Shown here piece after piece: positions 9,510 to 17,653 of a stretch of DNA of 64,000 bases (position 1 is the first letter of the stretch; each line of letters opens with the position of its first letter). This DNA is from an uncultured Clostridia bacterium. Lineage in GTDB: Bacteria; Bacillota; Clostridia; Christensenellales; CAG-917. The notes under the pieces were generated by a model that was not told the origin of the DNA, made no database searches, and saw only the letters and a program-made list of their open reading frames with translations. The stretch covers positions 524,385 through 588,384 of the forward strand of contig CALVNH010000001.1 of assembly GCA_944349635.1 (NCBI GenBank), read 5' to 3'. A program made the position numbers and the translations under genes.

Positions 9510-10451
9510 ATGAACGCGGCGCTGAATGTCACTTTGTATATTTTCAGTGCGCTTGCCGGGCTTGCGGTGGGCAGTTTTCTCAACGTGTGCATTTACAGAC
9601 TTCCGCGCGGCGAATTTTTTTCGCGTTCCAGGTCGTATTGTCCCAAATGCGGAGCACAGATAAAGGCTTACGACAACATTCCTCTTTTCAGTTACATTGT
9701 TTTGCGCGGCAGATGTCGCAATTGTAAAGAGCGCATTTCTCCGCGTTATCCCTTGGTGGAGCTTTTGACTTGCGCACTTTGGGTGGGCAATTACGCCGCT
9801 TTCGGAATGGACGGATTGACGCTTGTCTGGGATATCGCCGTGTCCGTGCTTGTAGTTGCCGCTTTCGTCGACCTCGACACGTTTGAAATTCCGGACAGCG
9901 GAATCGTGGTTTTGCTCATACTCGGGTTGGTGACTTTTGCGCCTTTCGGAGGTGTGAGCTGGCAAGACAAACTGATAGGTTGCGTGTGCGTCAGCGTGCC
10001 CATGCTCATCGTCTGTCTGTTCGGAGGAATGGGATTCGGCGACGTCAAACTGTATTTCGTGCTCGGTCTGTTGCTCGGCTGGAAAAAGATTTTGTTGGTG
10101 TTTCTGCTTTCGGCAGTGCTCGGCGCCGTGGTTTCGGTTGCGGTGCTGGTGAAAAAGCGCGTCGGGAAACGCGGCAAAAACACATCGGAAAGCCGTGACG
10201 AAGACGCAGAACTCGCGGAGTACACGAGCGGTTCGGAGTCCTTCGGAGAGAGCGCGCGTGATGGCGAACGTGAAGGCGATGACGACGACGCAGGTGAAAG
10301 CAATGAGGACGGCGCAGAAGAAAGCGACGTTGTTCCCGGGAAAAAAGGACACGAAATTCCGTTCGGGCCGTTCATCGCAATCGCTACACTTGTAGCGTTA
10401 TACGGCGGCGATGCTGTTATCTCGATGTACGCCCGCATATTGGGATTATAG
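9510..10451 (+). CDS. pilD: Prepilin peptidase / N-methyltransferase (A24) with acidic insertion
   Basis: The product is 313 residues. It cleaves and N-methylates prepilins in the membrane. The N-terminal cytoplasmic domain has the zinc-type pairs CPKC (about 44-47) and CRNC (about 69-72). The aspartic protease motifs are VDLDTFEIPD (catalytic Asp near 121) and GMGFGDVK (Asp178). About eight hydrophobic helices are visible. The unusual part is a very acidic, low-complexity insert at about residues 223-275 placed before the last helix, absent from typical PilD of about 250 residues. There is no clear ribosome site, so coupling with the prepilin stop seven bases upstream is likely. Confidence 0.93.
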   Translation: MNAALNVTLYIFSALAGLAVGSFLNVCIYRLPRGEFFSRSRSYCPKCGAQIKAYDNIPLFSYIVLRGRCRNCKERISPRYPLVELLTCALWVGNYAAFGMDGLTLVWDIAVSVLVVAAFVDLDTFEIPDSGIVVLLILGLVTFAPFGGVSWQDKLIGCVCVSVPMLIVCLFGGMGFGDVKLYFVLGLLLGWKKILLVFLLSAVLGAVVSVAVLVKKRVGKRGKNTSESRDEDAELAEYTSGSESFGESARDGEREGDDDDAGESNEDGAEESDVVPGKKGHEIPFGPFIAIATLVALYGGDAVISMYARILGL

Positions 10452-10518
10452 GGGGATTAAAGTGCTCAAAAAATCCTCTATACAGTGCTTAAAACGGGTT
10501 TTTTTGCGATGTTGCGTA

Positions 10519-10547
10519 TTGACACGGAGAAGGTGTTAAGTTATTAT
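10519..10547 (+). promoter_or_regulatory. Promoter of pilB
   Basis: A perfect TTGACA (10519-10524) lies 17 bases before TATTAT (10542-10547). The start near 10554 falls at the ribosome site AGGGAGGG, so the leader is very short. This separates pilB and the pilins from the upstream operon. Confidence 0.75.
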
Positions 10548-10570
10548 GTTAACAAGGGAGGGCTCTTCGT

Positions 10571-12259
10571 TTGGACAATCATATGATATGGGAAACCCTG
10601 CTCGCCAACGAGGTTATCACTCACGAGCAGTTGAGTGATGCTTTACGGTGGCAACGCAGTCATCCCGACGAAGACGTCGGCAACATTCTGTTGTCGCGCG
10701 GCATCATCAACGAATCCCAATTGCTTGCGGCTTACGCCCAAAGACTGGACGTCGCTCTCATCGAGAAAGATTTGGTCGTCAAGCGTCCCGAAGTACTGAA
10801 ACTGGTTCCCGAAAGTCTGGCACGGCGTTACAACATAATGCCGCTGGATATAAACAACAACAAAATTCTCATCGCGATATCCAATCCCGAGGACATGAGC
10901 GTCGTCGAGGATGTCAAGATGAGCTCCCGCATGGACGTTTCGTTCGTGCTGTCCCTCAAAGAGAACGTCGTCGGCGCAATCGAAAGATATTACAAGAACG
11001 TCGAGCTTTTCTACCGTGAGGAACAGGCGGAAGTGCAGACGATAAACATCGTTTCCACCGATACCGCCAAAAAGATGGACGAAATCGAGTCCAACGTCAA
11101 CAACACGCCCGTTGTCAAACTTGTCAACAACCTCGTGCAACAGGCGTACGTCAGGCAGGTGTCCGACATTCACATCGAGCCTTTCGAAAACGACGTTCTC
11201 GTGCGCATGCGTATAGATGGCGACCTGGTCGAAGTCATGAGGCTTGCGCCCAACGCGCTGAACAGCGTTATCTCCCGAATCAAAATTCTTTCGGGAATGA
11301 ACATTGCGGAAAAACGTATCCCGCAGGACGGCAGATTCGCTTTCACCAACGACGAATTCAAGGTGGACTTGCGTGTGTCGACCATTCCCACCATTTACGG
11401 CGAGAAGTGCGTTATGCGTCTTCTCAATACGGGTGGAGAAAACTTGCTTTCCTTTGAGCAGTTGGGAATGACGAAGGAGAACATTGCGCGTTTCGACCAT
11501 ATGCTGAGCGCGCCGAACGGGATAATACTTGTCACGGGTCCTACGGGCTCCGGTAAATCGACAACGCTGTACGCGGTGCTGAATAAGTTGCGCAAGCCGA
11601 CCATCAACATAACGACCATCGAAGACCCTGTCGAAAAACAGATGTTCGGCGTCAATCAGGTGCAGGTCAACAGCAAAGCGGGAATGACGTTCGCAAGCGG
11701 TCTGCGCGCTCTTCTGCGTCAGGACCCCGACGTCATAATGATAGGTGAAATCCGCGACTACGAAACGGCGGAAATCGCGGTGCGAGCGTCCATTACGGGT
11801 CACTTGGTGCTGTCTACGTTGCACACCAACGATTCCGTGGCAACCATCGTCCGTCTCATCGACATGGGTGTGCCGCCGTATCTGGTGTCGGCTTCGGTCA
11901 ACGCCATCATCGCACAGCGTCTGGTCAAGAGGCTTTGCCCCTATTGCAAGCGCAAGCGTGCGTTGGAGGATTCGGAGAGAGCACTTCTCGAAGACAACGA
12001 AATCAAGGACGTTTTCGAACCTGTCGGTTGCCCCGAATGCAACCATATGGGTTACAGCGGTCGTATAGCCATATACGAAATAGTGGAACTGGACCATCAA
12101 ATCAGGAAGATGATTTCCTCGGGTGCGCCCGTTGACGAAATCAGAAAAGTCGCCGCCGCAAACGGAGCGGAATTCCTCGCCGACAACCTGCGTGAACTCG
12201 TGAGAAAGGGCGTCACCAGCATGGACGAGTACAACCGCATAATCTACACGGTGAGTTGA
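10571..12259 (+). CDS. pilB: Type IV pilus assembly ATPase PilB/GspE
   Basis: The product is 562 residues. It is the hexameric motor that powers pilin polymerisation. An N-terminal GspE/MshEN-type domain of about 150 residues is followed by the ATPase core. The core has Walker A GPTGSGKST at about 323, an Asp box, a Walker B region ending at MIGEIRD, and the His-box segment containing LSTLHTND. The tetracysteine zinc motif (CPYC near 456, CPEC near 487) is diagnostic of PilB/GspE rather than PilT. The start is TTG 10571, eight bases after AGGGAGGG; an ATG at 10583 is a weaker choice. Three prepilins follow. Confidence 0.95.
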   Translation: MDNHMIWETLLANEVITHEQLSDALRWQRSHPDEDVGNILLSRGIINESQLLAAYAQRLDVALIEKDLVVKRPEVLKLVPESLARRYNIMPLDINNNKILIAISNPEDMSVVEDVKMSSRMDVSFVLSLKENVVGAIERYYKNVELFYREEQAEVQTINIVSTDTAKKMDEIESNVNNTPVVKLVNNLVQQAYVRQVSDIHIEPFENDVLVRMRIDGDLVEVMRLAPNALNSVISRIKILSGMNIAEKRIPQDGRFAFTNDEFKVDLRVSTIPTIYGEKCVMRLLNTGGENLLSFEQLGMTKENIARFDHMLSAPNGIILVTGPTGSGKSTTLYAVLNKLRKPTINITTIEDPVEKQMFGVNQVQVNSKAGMTFASGLRALLRQDPDVIMIGEIRDYETAEIAVRASITGHLVLSTLHTNDSVATIVRLIDMGVPPYLVSASVNAIIAQRLVKRLCPYCKRKRALEDSERALLEDNEIKDVFEPVGCPECNHMGYSGRIAIYEIVELDHQIRKMISSGAPVDEIRKVAAANGAEFLADNLRELVRKGVTSMDEYNRIIYTVS

Positions 12260-12270
12260 CGGTGAGTTGA
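12249..12270 (+). repeat. 11-base tandem duplication at the pilB stop
   Basis: CGGTGAGTTGA occurs twice in direct succession. The first copy contains the TGA stop of pilB. The second copy is silent downstream sequence. It looks like a recent slippage duplication. Confidence 0.6.
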
Positions 12271-12296
12271 ATAAGGTTATAACAGCGGAGAGCTTT

Positions 12297-12302
12297 TATA
12301 AT
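12297..12302 (+). promoter_or_regulatory. Possible -10 element before the first pilin gene
   Basis: TATAAT lies 27 bases before the pilin start, but I see no good -35 at 16-18 bases. It may give extra transcription of the abundant pilin. Confidence 0.3.
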
Positions 12303-12328
12303 AATAAAAATCATGATGGAGGGACATT

Positions 12329-12802
12329 ATGAAAACAGCAAACAGAAAACACAAGAAGGGCTTCACTCTGGTTGAGCTGATTGTCGTCATCGCAATCATC
12401 GGCGTTCTCGCAGCAATCATCGTTCCTACGACCTTGCACTTCGTCGGACAGGCAAATGACCAAGCGGCATCTGATGAAGTTTCAACGGTACTCAATGCAC
12501 TGGACGCAGGCTTTACAACTGAAGTCGCAGGCGGCAAGACAATCGATGCTACGGCACTTATCGCTATTTTGGATGCAGCAGGAATAGCAGGTTCTTCCCT
12601 CAATAATGAAATAACCGTTGTTTTTGCTTACGACAGTGATACAAAAGCTGCTTCCTTTACTGTTTCGACGAGCTATAGCGTTGACATGGAGCAAAGCAAG
12701 AGCTATACAAACATCACTCTTGCTGGCGGTGCAGACATTGATATTACTTTGAAGAATAACGGTACCGAAAAAGCTTGGGCACAAGTTGTTGCACAAAGCT
12801 GA
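12329..12802 (+). CDS. Type IV pilin precursor, probable major pilin
   Basis: The product is 157 residues and about 146 after processing. The leader KTANRKHKKG and FTLVELIVVIAIIG give a textbook prepilin site with Glu at +5. The helix carries Pro at about +22, as in major pilins. The C-terminal half is rich in Ala, Thr, Ser and Asp with no Cys, so no disulfide-bonded D-region is formed. GGAGGGA precedes the ATG. The base composition is more AT-rich than the assembly genes. It is the first of three consecutive pilin genes, directly after the ATPase, and is followed by a strong hairpin that could set its mRNA level. Confidence 0.9.
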   Translation: MKTANRKHKKGFTLVELIVVIAIIGVLAAIIVPTTLHFVGQANDQAASDEVSTVLNALDAGFTTEVAGGKTIDATALIAILDAAGIAGSSLNNEITVVFAYDSDTKAASFTVSTSYSVDMEQSKSYTNITLAGGADIDITLKNNGTEKAWAQVVAQS

Positions 12803-12857
12803 TTGTCGGCTGGTTTATCAAACTTAATCAGAATAACAACCTAATTTATTGTTCTAG

Positions 12858-12883
12858 GCACAACCCGCATGAGCGGGTTGTGC
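12858..12883 (+). terminator. Strong hairpin between pilin genes (partial terminator or mRNA stabiliser)
   Basis: GCACAACCCGC and its exact complement flank a four-base ATGA loop, giving 11 perfect base pairs. No U-run follows, so full intrinsic termination is unlikely. Such a structure can protect the 3' end of the upstream pilin message or attenuate downstream pilins. Confidence 0.6.
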
Positions 12884-12912
12884 TTGGGCATAAAATGCGC
12901 AGGGTGGAAAAT

Positions 12913-13389
12913 ATGAAGACAAGCGGACACAACAAAGGCTTTACCCTTGTCGAACTCATAGTCGTGATTGCGATTATGGGGGTTCTTGCCGCTATCATAA
13001 TACCAACTACAATGCATTTTGTGGGCGAAGCCAAAGCGGAAAAAGCAGTCGCGGAAGTTCACACCATTGTTGACAATATTTATGTCAATCTTCCCAATAT
13101 CGAATCGGGGAGTGTTCCAGGACAGAACGATAGTATTGTAGGTCGCGATACCGTCAAACAAGTGCTGGAAAATTATATTGGTAAAGCTGAAGACGGAACC
13201 GTGGTTAAAGGTGAAGTCGTAGAAACCGAAATCAACGGATATTCCGAGCAGGTGTTGCGAATCACGGCGATTTCTCCGCTGTCCGACGATAACGGACAGA
13301 TAAGTTATTCGAGAGATTATTTGCTCAATCCCGGTGTAGAGTACTCCGAATCTTTCGAGTTGACATGCGATTCTTCGGGGTGGCATTGA
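12913..13389 (+). CDS. Type IV prepilin
   Basis: The product is 158 residues from the ATG at 12913. Upstream in-frame starts would place the hairpin at 12858-12883 inside the coding region and give an unusually long leader, so they are disfavoured. The leader KTSGHNKG is followed by FTLVELIVVIAIMG, with Glu at +5. AGGGTGG lies upstream. The N-terminal helix is nearly identical to those of the flanking pilins, while the soluble domain is different. It is probably a minor or alternative pilin. Confidence 0.88.
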   Translation: MKTSGHNKGFTLVELIVVIAIMGVLAAIIIPTTMHFVGEAKAEKAVAEVHTIVDNIYVNLPNIESGSVPGQNDSIVGRDTVKQVLENYIGKAEDGTVVKGEVVETEINGYSEQVLRITAISPLSDDNGQISYSRDYLLNPGVEYSESFELTCDSSGWH

Positions 13390-13420
13390 TTTTTTGCGTC
13401 ATAGGTTATAAAGATTAGTA

Positions 13421-13900
13421 ATGAAGCGTGTTTCGGGGTTTAATCGCACGTCGAAAAAAGGGTTTACCCTTGTCGAACTCATAGTCGTCATTGCCATTAT
13501 GGGTATACTGGCGTCTATTGTCGTGCCTGTGACTCTTCATTATATCGACGACGCGCAGAAGTCCGTCGACACCGTTTATACACAAGACGTGGCAAAATGG
13601 GCTGTCGATTGCATCAACGACCTTATGCAGAGACAGGACCCCGCAAAACCCGTCAATTCCGCCAACATCGCCGCAGAAGTGAAAGCCCGTTACGGCAACG
13701 AGTTCCCCTATGCAATAGGTTATGTCAATGCAGGGGAGATAGGCAGTCCCGTTAAGCCTAATTTTACGGCGGCGCATGACACCGGTTCCACGCAGGACTA
13801 CATCGTCATTTACATTGAGGGGAGCCTGCTGTATGTCTATATGGTCAAGGGCGGAGAAGAAGTGAGCACCCAGAGAGTGGTGCGAACCATTGCCGCATAG
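13421..13900 (+). CDS. Type IV prepilin
   Basis: The product is 159 residues. The leader ends SKKG and is followed by FTLVELIVVIAIMG, a canonical prepilin cleavage and methylation site. The soluble domain is about 130 residues and has no Cys. The ribosome site is poor (TAGG about 14 bases upstream), so expression is probably lower than for the first pilin or coupled to it. A good intrinsic terminator ends the unit 24 bases downstream. Confidence 0.88.
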   Translation: MKRVSGFNRTSKKGFTLVELIVVIAIMGILASIVVPVTLHYIDDAQKSVDTVYTQDVAKWAVDCINDLMQRQDPAKPVNSANIAAEVKARYGNEFPYAIGYVNAGEIGSPVKPNFTAAHDTGSTQDYIVIYIEGSLLYVYMVKGGEEVSTQRVVRTIAA

Positions 13901-13924
13901 TTCAAAAGCAATTGCAGCAGTTTG

Positions 13925-13946
13925 CCGCACCGAGGTGCGGTTTTTT
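13925..13946 (+). terminator. Intrinsic terminator of the pilin genes
   Basis: CCGCAC-CGAG-GTGCGG is followed directly by TTTTTT. Confidence 0.85.
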
Positions 13947-14188
13947 GTTTGTCCGAAAAAGGGTGTCCTTGTGCGTGGAGGTGCCGTTTGAGGTGCGGTT
14001 GTCCGCAGTGCCATAAGAGCATCCATTCGTTTGTGTACGCTTGCGTTTTTCAAGGACAAGTCGGGAAGGCTTTGTGAAAAACAGCCTTGTAAAGCCGAAA
14101 AAGCACTCCTGCGCCGTGTTCATTTGTTTTTCGAAACAGCACAAACGCGACACGACAAAAAAATACACGCCGTTCCGAAACAGAATCA

Positions 14189-14213
14189 AAAAGTCCGTTT
14201 CAAGCGGACTTTT
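14189..14213. terminator. Bidirectional intrinsic terminator
   Basis: AAAAGTCCG and its exact complement CGGACTTTT surround a seven-base loop. On the minus strand it sits about 50 bases after the lipoprotein stop. On the plus strand a T-rich tail follows. Confidence 0.65.
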
Positions 14214-14263
14214 GTTTTGATTTCGGACCGCGTTTTCACCGCGGTGCGGATTGCGGGAGGGAC

Positions 14264-17200
14264 TCAGTTCTCGATTACGGTGCAGGACAAATCAACGGAG
14301 AGTATCTGTTCGAAAGAGCTGTCCTTGCAGGAGATTCCGTAAACGGTGATGTTAGAGAGTTTTACTTCCTGCACGCCGCTCAGGGAGGAGAGTTTCAGCC
14401 CCGCGGCTGTCGAGTCTTTCTCTCCCAGCACGCCGCCGCTTGCCGAAGAAGTGACGTAGACGTGTTGCGTTCTTTCGTACTCGCCGACGGACACCGTGAG
14501 GGAGGTCAGAGTGTGACCGTTCAAATCCACGGTGACGGAGTCGAAGAGAGAAGAGGAAATATACAGGTTGTCCGTTATGTCAGCGCTGAGCTTTATGACG
14601 TGTGCACACCAGGCGAGGGCGTATGCATCGTCGGCGTTGTCGGCGTAAGCCACCACTTTTCCGCTGCCGCTGTACGATGCGGAATTTGCGAAGTTGTTTT
14701 CTTTGTAAATCTCGATTGTGCCGTTGTTCACCAAAAAGATTCTTCCCGTCGAGGAGCTGCTCAACGAAAGGGTGTGGTTTCCCAGTACGAAAGTGGTGTT
14801 TTCGGCAACGGTTACGTAAAGGCTCTGATACGAGTCATGGGCTTTCGAGACGTTTGCCGTCAGGGTGATTGTGCCGTAATTGCAAACGTTGTCGTAAGCA
14901 ATGTCGTTGAGCGCGGCATACAATTCGTCGAAAGTCGCCACGGAAATTTCGCCCGCAAGCACCGTGTAATTTGCAGTGTGCGTTCCGTAATATTTTTCGG
15001 AGAATGTCGTTGCTTTGCTGACGGCTTGCGCGAATTCGCCCTTTTTCGTCACATTTGAGCAATTCAAGTAGCTTGTTGTGTAATCGACACCTTTTTCAAG
15101 CATTGTGTCGCCGAAGTACAACACGACGTCGGGAGTGGTGTCGGTACCGTATTTTGCGGATTCGGGGAAGTCGTGTGCCACGGCCGTCTCCAAAGAACTG
15201 CGCACAAAGTTCGTTCCCGTTCCCGCAAGCGGAGCGGGCGCCGTTTCGTTGAAGTAGGCAAGTCCGTTGTTTTCGAAGATTCCGCCCGTGCCGAACACGA
15301 GATAGGAGCCTTCTTTTTCGGCAAAACGTCCGTTGACAATCAAGGTGCCGTTCACGGTGATTGCGGAAAAATTGATTGCGTCCACGCCTTCCGCAACGGT
15401 AAGCGTGCAGGAAGAACGCACGGTAATCGGGGAGGATACGCTCACGTTTCCGTTCAGGGTGACGGCGTTGTAGTTGTTGTCGAACAACGCCGATTGCAGT
15501 TCGGCAAAACCGTTTGCCGAGGTGCTTCCCGGCAGAATTTCGTATTGCAACGTGTACCCTCCGTAATAGGTGGTGGACGTCGGCAGGAAGGAAACGAAAA
15601 CTTCCACCACACCGGCGTTCACGGGACGAATGCCCGATTCTTCGGAGCCGACGTATCTGTACGATAACGTGTAGGACGACCTGTCCACATTTTCCTTTCC
15701 GAACGACGGAGTTGCGAAATGAGGATACCCGTCATACACGAACGTCGTGTCGGAAAGCGTTACGTTGTCCGCGCCGAGTAGTTCGCGAACCACAAACACA
15801 CCGCCTTGGAAAACGTCGAGCCGTTCGTCTGCGTAGACCGTGCCGTTGTTGATGAGGGGAGCCGAGGCGGAGGAAATCTCCGCTTCCGCGGCATGGAAGA
15901 AAGTGCCCGCATTGACGAATTCGCCCATGTTGTTGAGGAAAGCGTTGTTGACGAATTCTTCTTCCGTCGACAGAGTGCCCGCATTCAGGAGAACGAGATT
16001 ATTCTGCACGGAAGCGCAGAGAGTCAGCGTGCCGTAATTGTGCACGGTGTCGTTGAAAGTCACGTTCGGGCATCGTGCGGTCAGAGTCCCGTTGTTGGTC
16101 AGTGCGCCTTTGCAAGTCCAGGTTTCGTTTATCGCGAGAGAACCGTTGTTCGTAACCGTGCCGTCGGTGGTGAGGTTGCTTGCGGAAATCACGACCGATG
16201 TGTCTTCGGGCACTGTGAAATTCTGCGATAAGCGAACTTCCGCAATAGTATCGAATATTATTTTTGAATAGTTGGAGTTTTCGAGGGCGGAGTAGAAGTC
16301 CGTCGAATTGGTCACCGTTTTTTCCGCGCGTAGTATCTCGAATCGGAGAGTGACGGAACCCGTCAGGGTTTTGGAATATTCCGTGGCTTCAACAGTTACG
16401 CTTGCCGTGCCTGCATTCAGATTGTCGGCGTAAGTCAGGGTATAGTCGGCGTAATCGGGAGCGGGCAGGTTGTCTTTGACAATGCTCACGGATGGGCGCT
16501 GCTCATAACCGTTGTAAACCGTTTCCGAGAAGGAAAGCGACACTTCGTATTCGTCGAGGTCGTATCTGCGGAAATAACGCTCTATTTTGTCGCTGTTTTC
16601 CACGTCGGTCTGTGTGTAAAATCCCGACGTGTTGCCCGCGCGGACGGACGCGTTCGTTGCGTTAACAAAAGTTCCGTTGTTAAAAAACGCCGCGTCGTTG
16701 CCCAGATTTATGGTTCCGTTGTTGCAAAATTCGCCGTTGTTGCAAACGGTTGGCAAGCCCCCGGCAACGGGTGAGACGAGAATCGTGCCGCAGTTCACGA
16801 AAGTGCCGTTGTTGGTGAGGGCATAAGAGCCCAGGTCAAGAGTCACGTTTTCGGGCACCGTGAGAACTTCTCCCTCGGGCACCTCGATGGCAGCGGAAAG
16901 CAACACGGAAGTGCGGTTGCCGTCGAGAAGTTCTTTGAGCGCGTTTATATCGGCGGCTACTACCGTGGAGGTAACCGGCAGGATTTGAAATTCCACCGTT
17001 CTGCTTCCCTTGTAACGTGAGGAACCTTCGACAGCCGTGAATACGGCTTTCGCCGTGCCGACGTTGACGTTGTCGGAATACTCCACGCGCAAATCGGGGT
17101 GCTGAATTGCGGGGTCGTAGGTGTCGATTATGTCGTAGCCGTCCGTAATGGTGAAAGAGGGGGTTTTCGGCAAACCGTCATACAACGGTTGGTAAGCGGT

Positions 17201-17347
17201 CGGCATAATGCCTATGCGGCGGCTGTCGCCGAGGTCGTAAACTTCCTTTTTGTTACTGCTCGAAAGCCCGTCGCATGCGGCAAGCGCAAGACAGACTGCC
17301 AGTATCGAAACCAAAAGAAGCATTGTAATGACGGAGCGTTTTTTCAT
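14264..17347 (-). CDS. Large repeat-rich surface lipoprotein
   Basis: The product is 1027 residues from the ATG at 17347, which follows AAGGAGAGA. The N-terminus is a lipoprotein signal with a basic start, a hydrophobic stretch and lipobox LALAAC at about 20-25, so the mature protein is lipid-anchored outside the membrane. The rest alternates two module types. One is a beta-sandwich repeat with a Y-x-G-x-x-x-P start and an NAG segment (VNVGTAKAVF, VNAGVVEVFV), like MBG-type bacterial surface domains. The other is a beta-helix-like run of short turns built on Asn-Asn-Gly-Thr (FNNGTFVNA, VNNGTIEIY). It is probably a surface-exposed binding protein. The ligand is unknown. Confidence 0.78.
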   Translation of the reverse strand: MKKRSVITMLLLVSILAVCLALAACDGLSSSNKKEVYDLGDSRRIGIMPTAYQPLYDGLPKTPSFTITDGYDIIDTYDPAIQHPDLRVEYSDNVNVGTAKAVFTAVEGSSRYKGSRTVEFQILPVTSTVVAADINALKELLDGNRTSVLLSAAIEVPEGEVLTVPENVTLDLGSYALTNNGTFVNCGTILVSPVAGGLPTVCNNGEFCNNGTINLGNDAAFFNNGTFVNATNASVRAGNTSGFYTQTDVENSDKIERYFRRYDLDEYEVSLSFSETVYNGYEQRPSVSIVKDNLPAPDYADYTLTYADNLNAGTASVTVEATEYSKTLTGSVTLRFEILRAEKTVTNSTDFYSALENSNYSKIIFDTIAEVRLSQNFTVPEDTSVVISASNLTTDGTVTNNGSLAINETWTCKGALTNNGTLTARCPNVTFNDTVHNYGTLTLCASVQNNLVLLNAGTLSTEEEFVNNAFLNNMGEFVNAGTFFHAAEAEISSASAPLINNGTVYADERLDVFQGGVFVVRELLGADNVTLSDTTFVYDGYPHFATPSFGKENVDRSSYTLSYRYVGSEESGIRPVNAGVVEVFVSFLPTSTTYYGGYTLQYEILPGSTSANGFAELQSALFDNNYNAVTLNGNVSVSSPITVRSSCTLTVAEGVDAINFSAITVNGTLIVNGRFAEKEGSYLVFGTGGIFENNGLAYFNETAPAPLAGTGTNFVRSSLETAVAHDFPESAKYGTDTTPDVVLYFGDTMLEKGVDYTTSYLNCSNVTKKGEFAQAVSKATTFSEKYYGTHTANYTVLAGEISVATFDELYAALNDIAYDNVCNYGTITLTANVSKAHDSYQSLYVTVAENTTFVLGNHTLSLSSSSTGRIFLVNNGTIEIYKENNFANSASYSGSGKVVAYADNADDAYALAWCAHVIKLSADITDNLYISSSLFDSVTVDLNGHTLTSLTVSVGEYERTQHVYVTSSASGGVLGEKDSTAAGLKLSSLSGVQEVKLSNITVYGISCKDSSFEQILSVDLSCTVIEN

Positions 17348-17437
17348 TTTTCTCTCCTTGCCTAGGCGCGGTTTTCCGCAATCGTAAACGCGGCGGGAAC
17401 ACTTTACGGCGGATTTATATAGGCATTCGATAAATTT

Positions 17438-17467
17438 ATTATAATTTATTTTAGTACAAAAAGTCAA
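17438..17467 (-). promoter_or_regulatory. Promoter of the lipoprotein gene
   Basis: Reading the minus strand, TTGACT (17467-17462) is 18 bases before a perfect TATAAT (17443-17438). The predicted leader is about 85 bases. Confidence 0.65.
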
Positions 17468-17551
17468 ATTTGCCTGTTTTTTGCGGGTACGGGCGTCTTT
17501 CGAGCGTTGTGTCCGCCCGCCGCCGACTGTAACGTGACGGGGAAAAGGGCG

Positions 17552-17560
17552 CATATTGTA
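17552..17560 (+). promoter_or_regulatory. Candidate mother-cell (SigK/SigE-like) -10 element
   Basis: CATATTGTA matches the CATANNNTA shape of SigK-type -10 sites and lies 23-31 bases before the first ribosome site of the Cys-rich gene pair. No confident -35 was identified. Low confidence. Confidence 0.25.
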
Positions 17561-17653
17561 TATTGACCGAAGAACAAGGGGGGTGATAAATTTGGATGTT
17601 ATTCGGAAAATCAAACTTGCCCTGCAATAGGGTATCAGGCGGCTACGATTTGC

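Larger units (their letters stand above)
13901..14263. other. Intergenic region between convergent pilus and lipoprotein units
   Basis: The region holds the pilus-operon terminator at 13925-13946 and a second, bidirectional hairpin at 14189-14213. A 103-codon plus-strand frame at 14031 crosses that hairpin into the antisense of the lipoprotein gene and has no ribosome site, so I do not accept it. I see nothing else between 13950 and 14185. Confidence 0.5.

Noticed and set aside
8313..10352. 679-codon minus-strand open frame opposite the minor prepilins and pilD
   Set aside because: It is antisense to clear prepilin and peptidase genes, has His/Arg-rich low-quality sequence and no ribosome site. 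The codon bias of the genome creates long antisense frames.
12775..12912. Upstream extension of the second pilin
   Set aside because: It would include the intergenic hairpin and give a 54-residue leader, unlike prepilins; the ATG at 12913 has a ribosome site and a normal leader.
14031..14342. 103-codon plus-strand frame after the pilin genes
   Set aside because: It crosses a terminator hairpin and ends inside the antisense of the lipoprotein gene, with no ribosome site.
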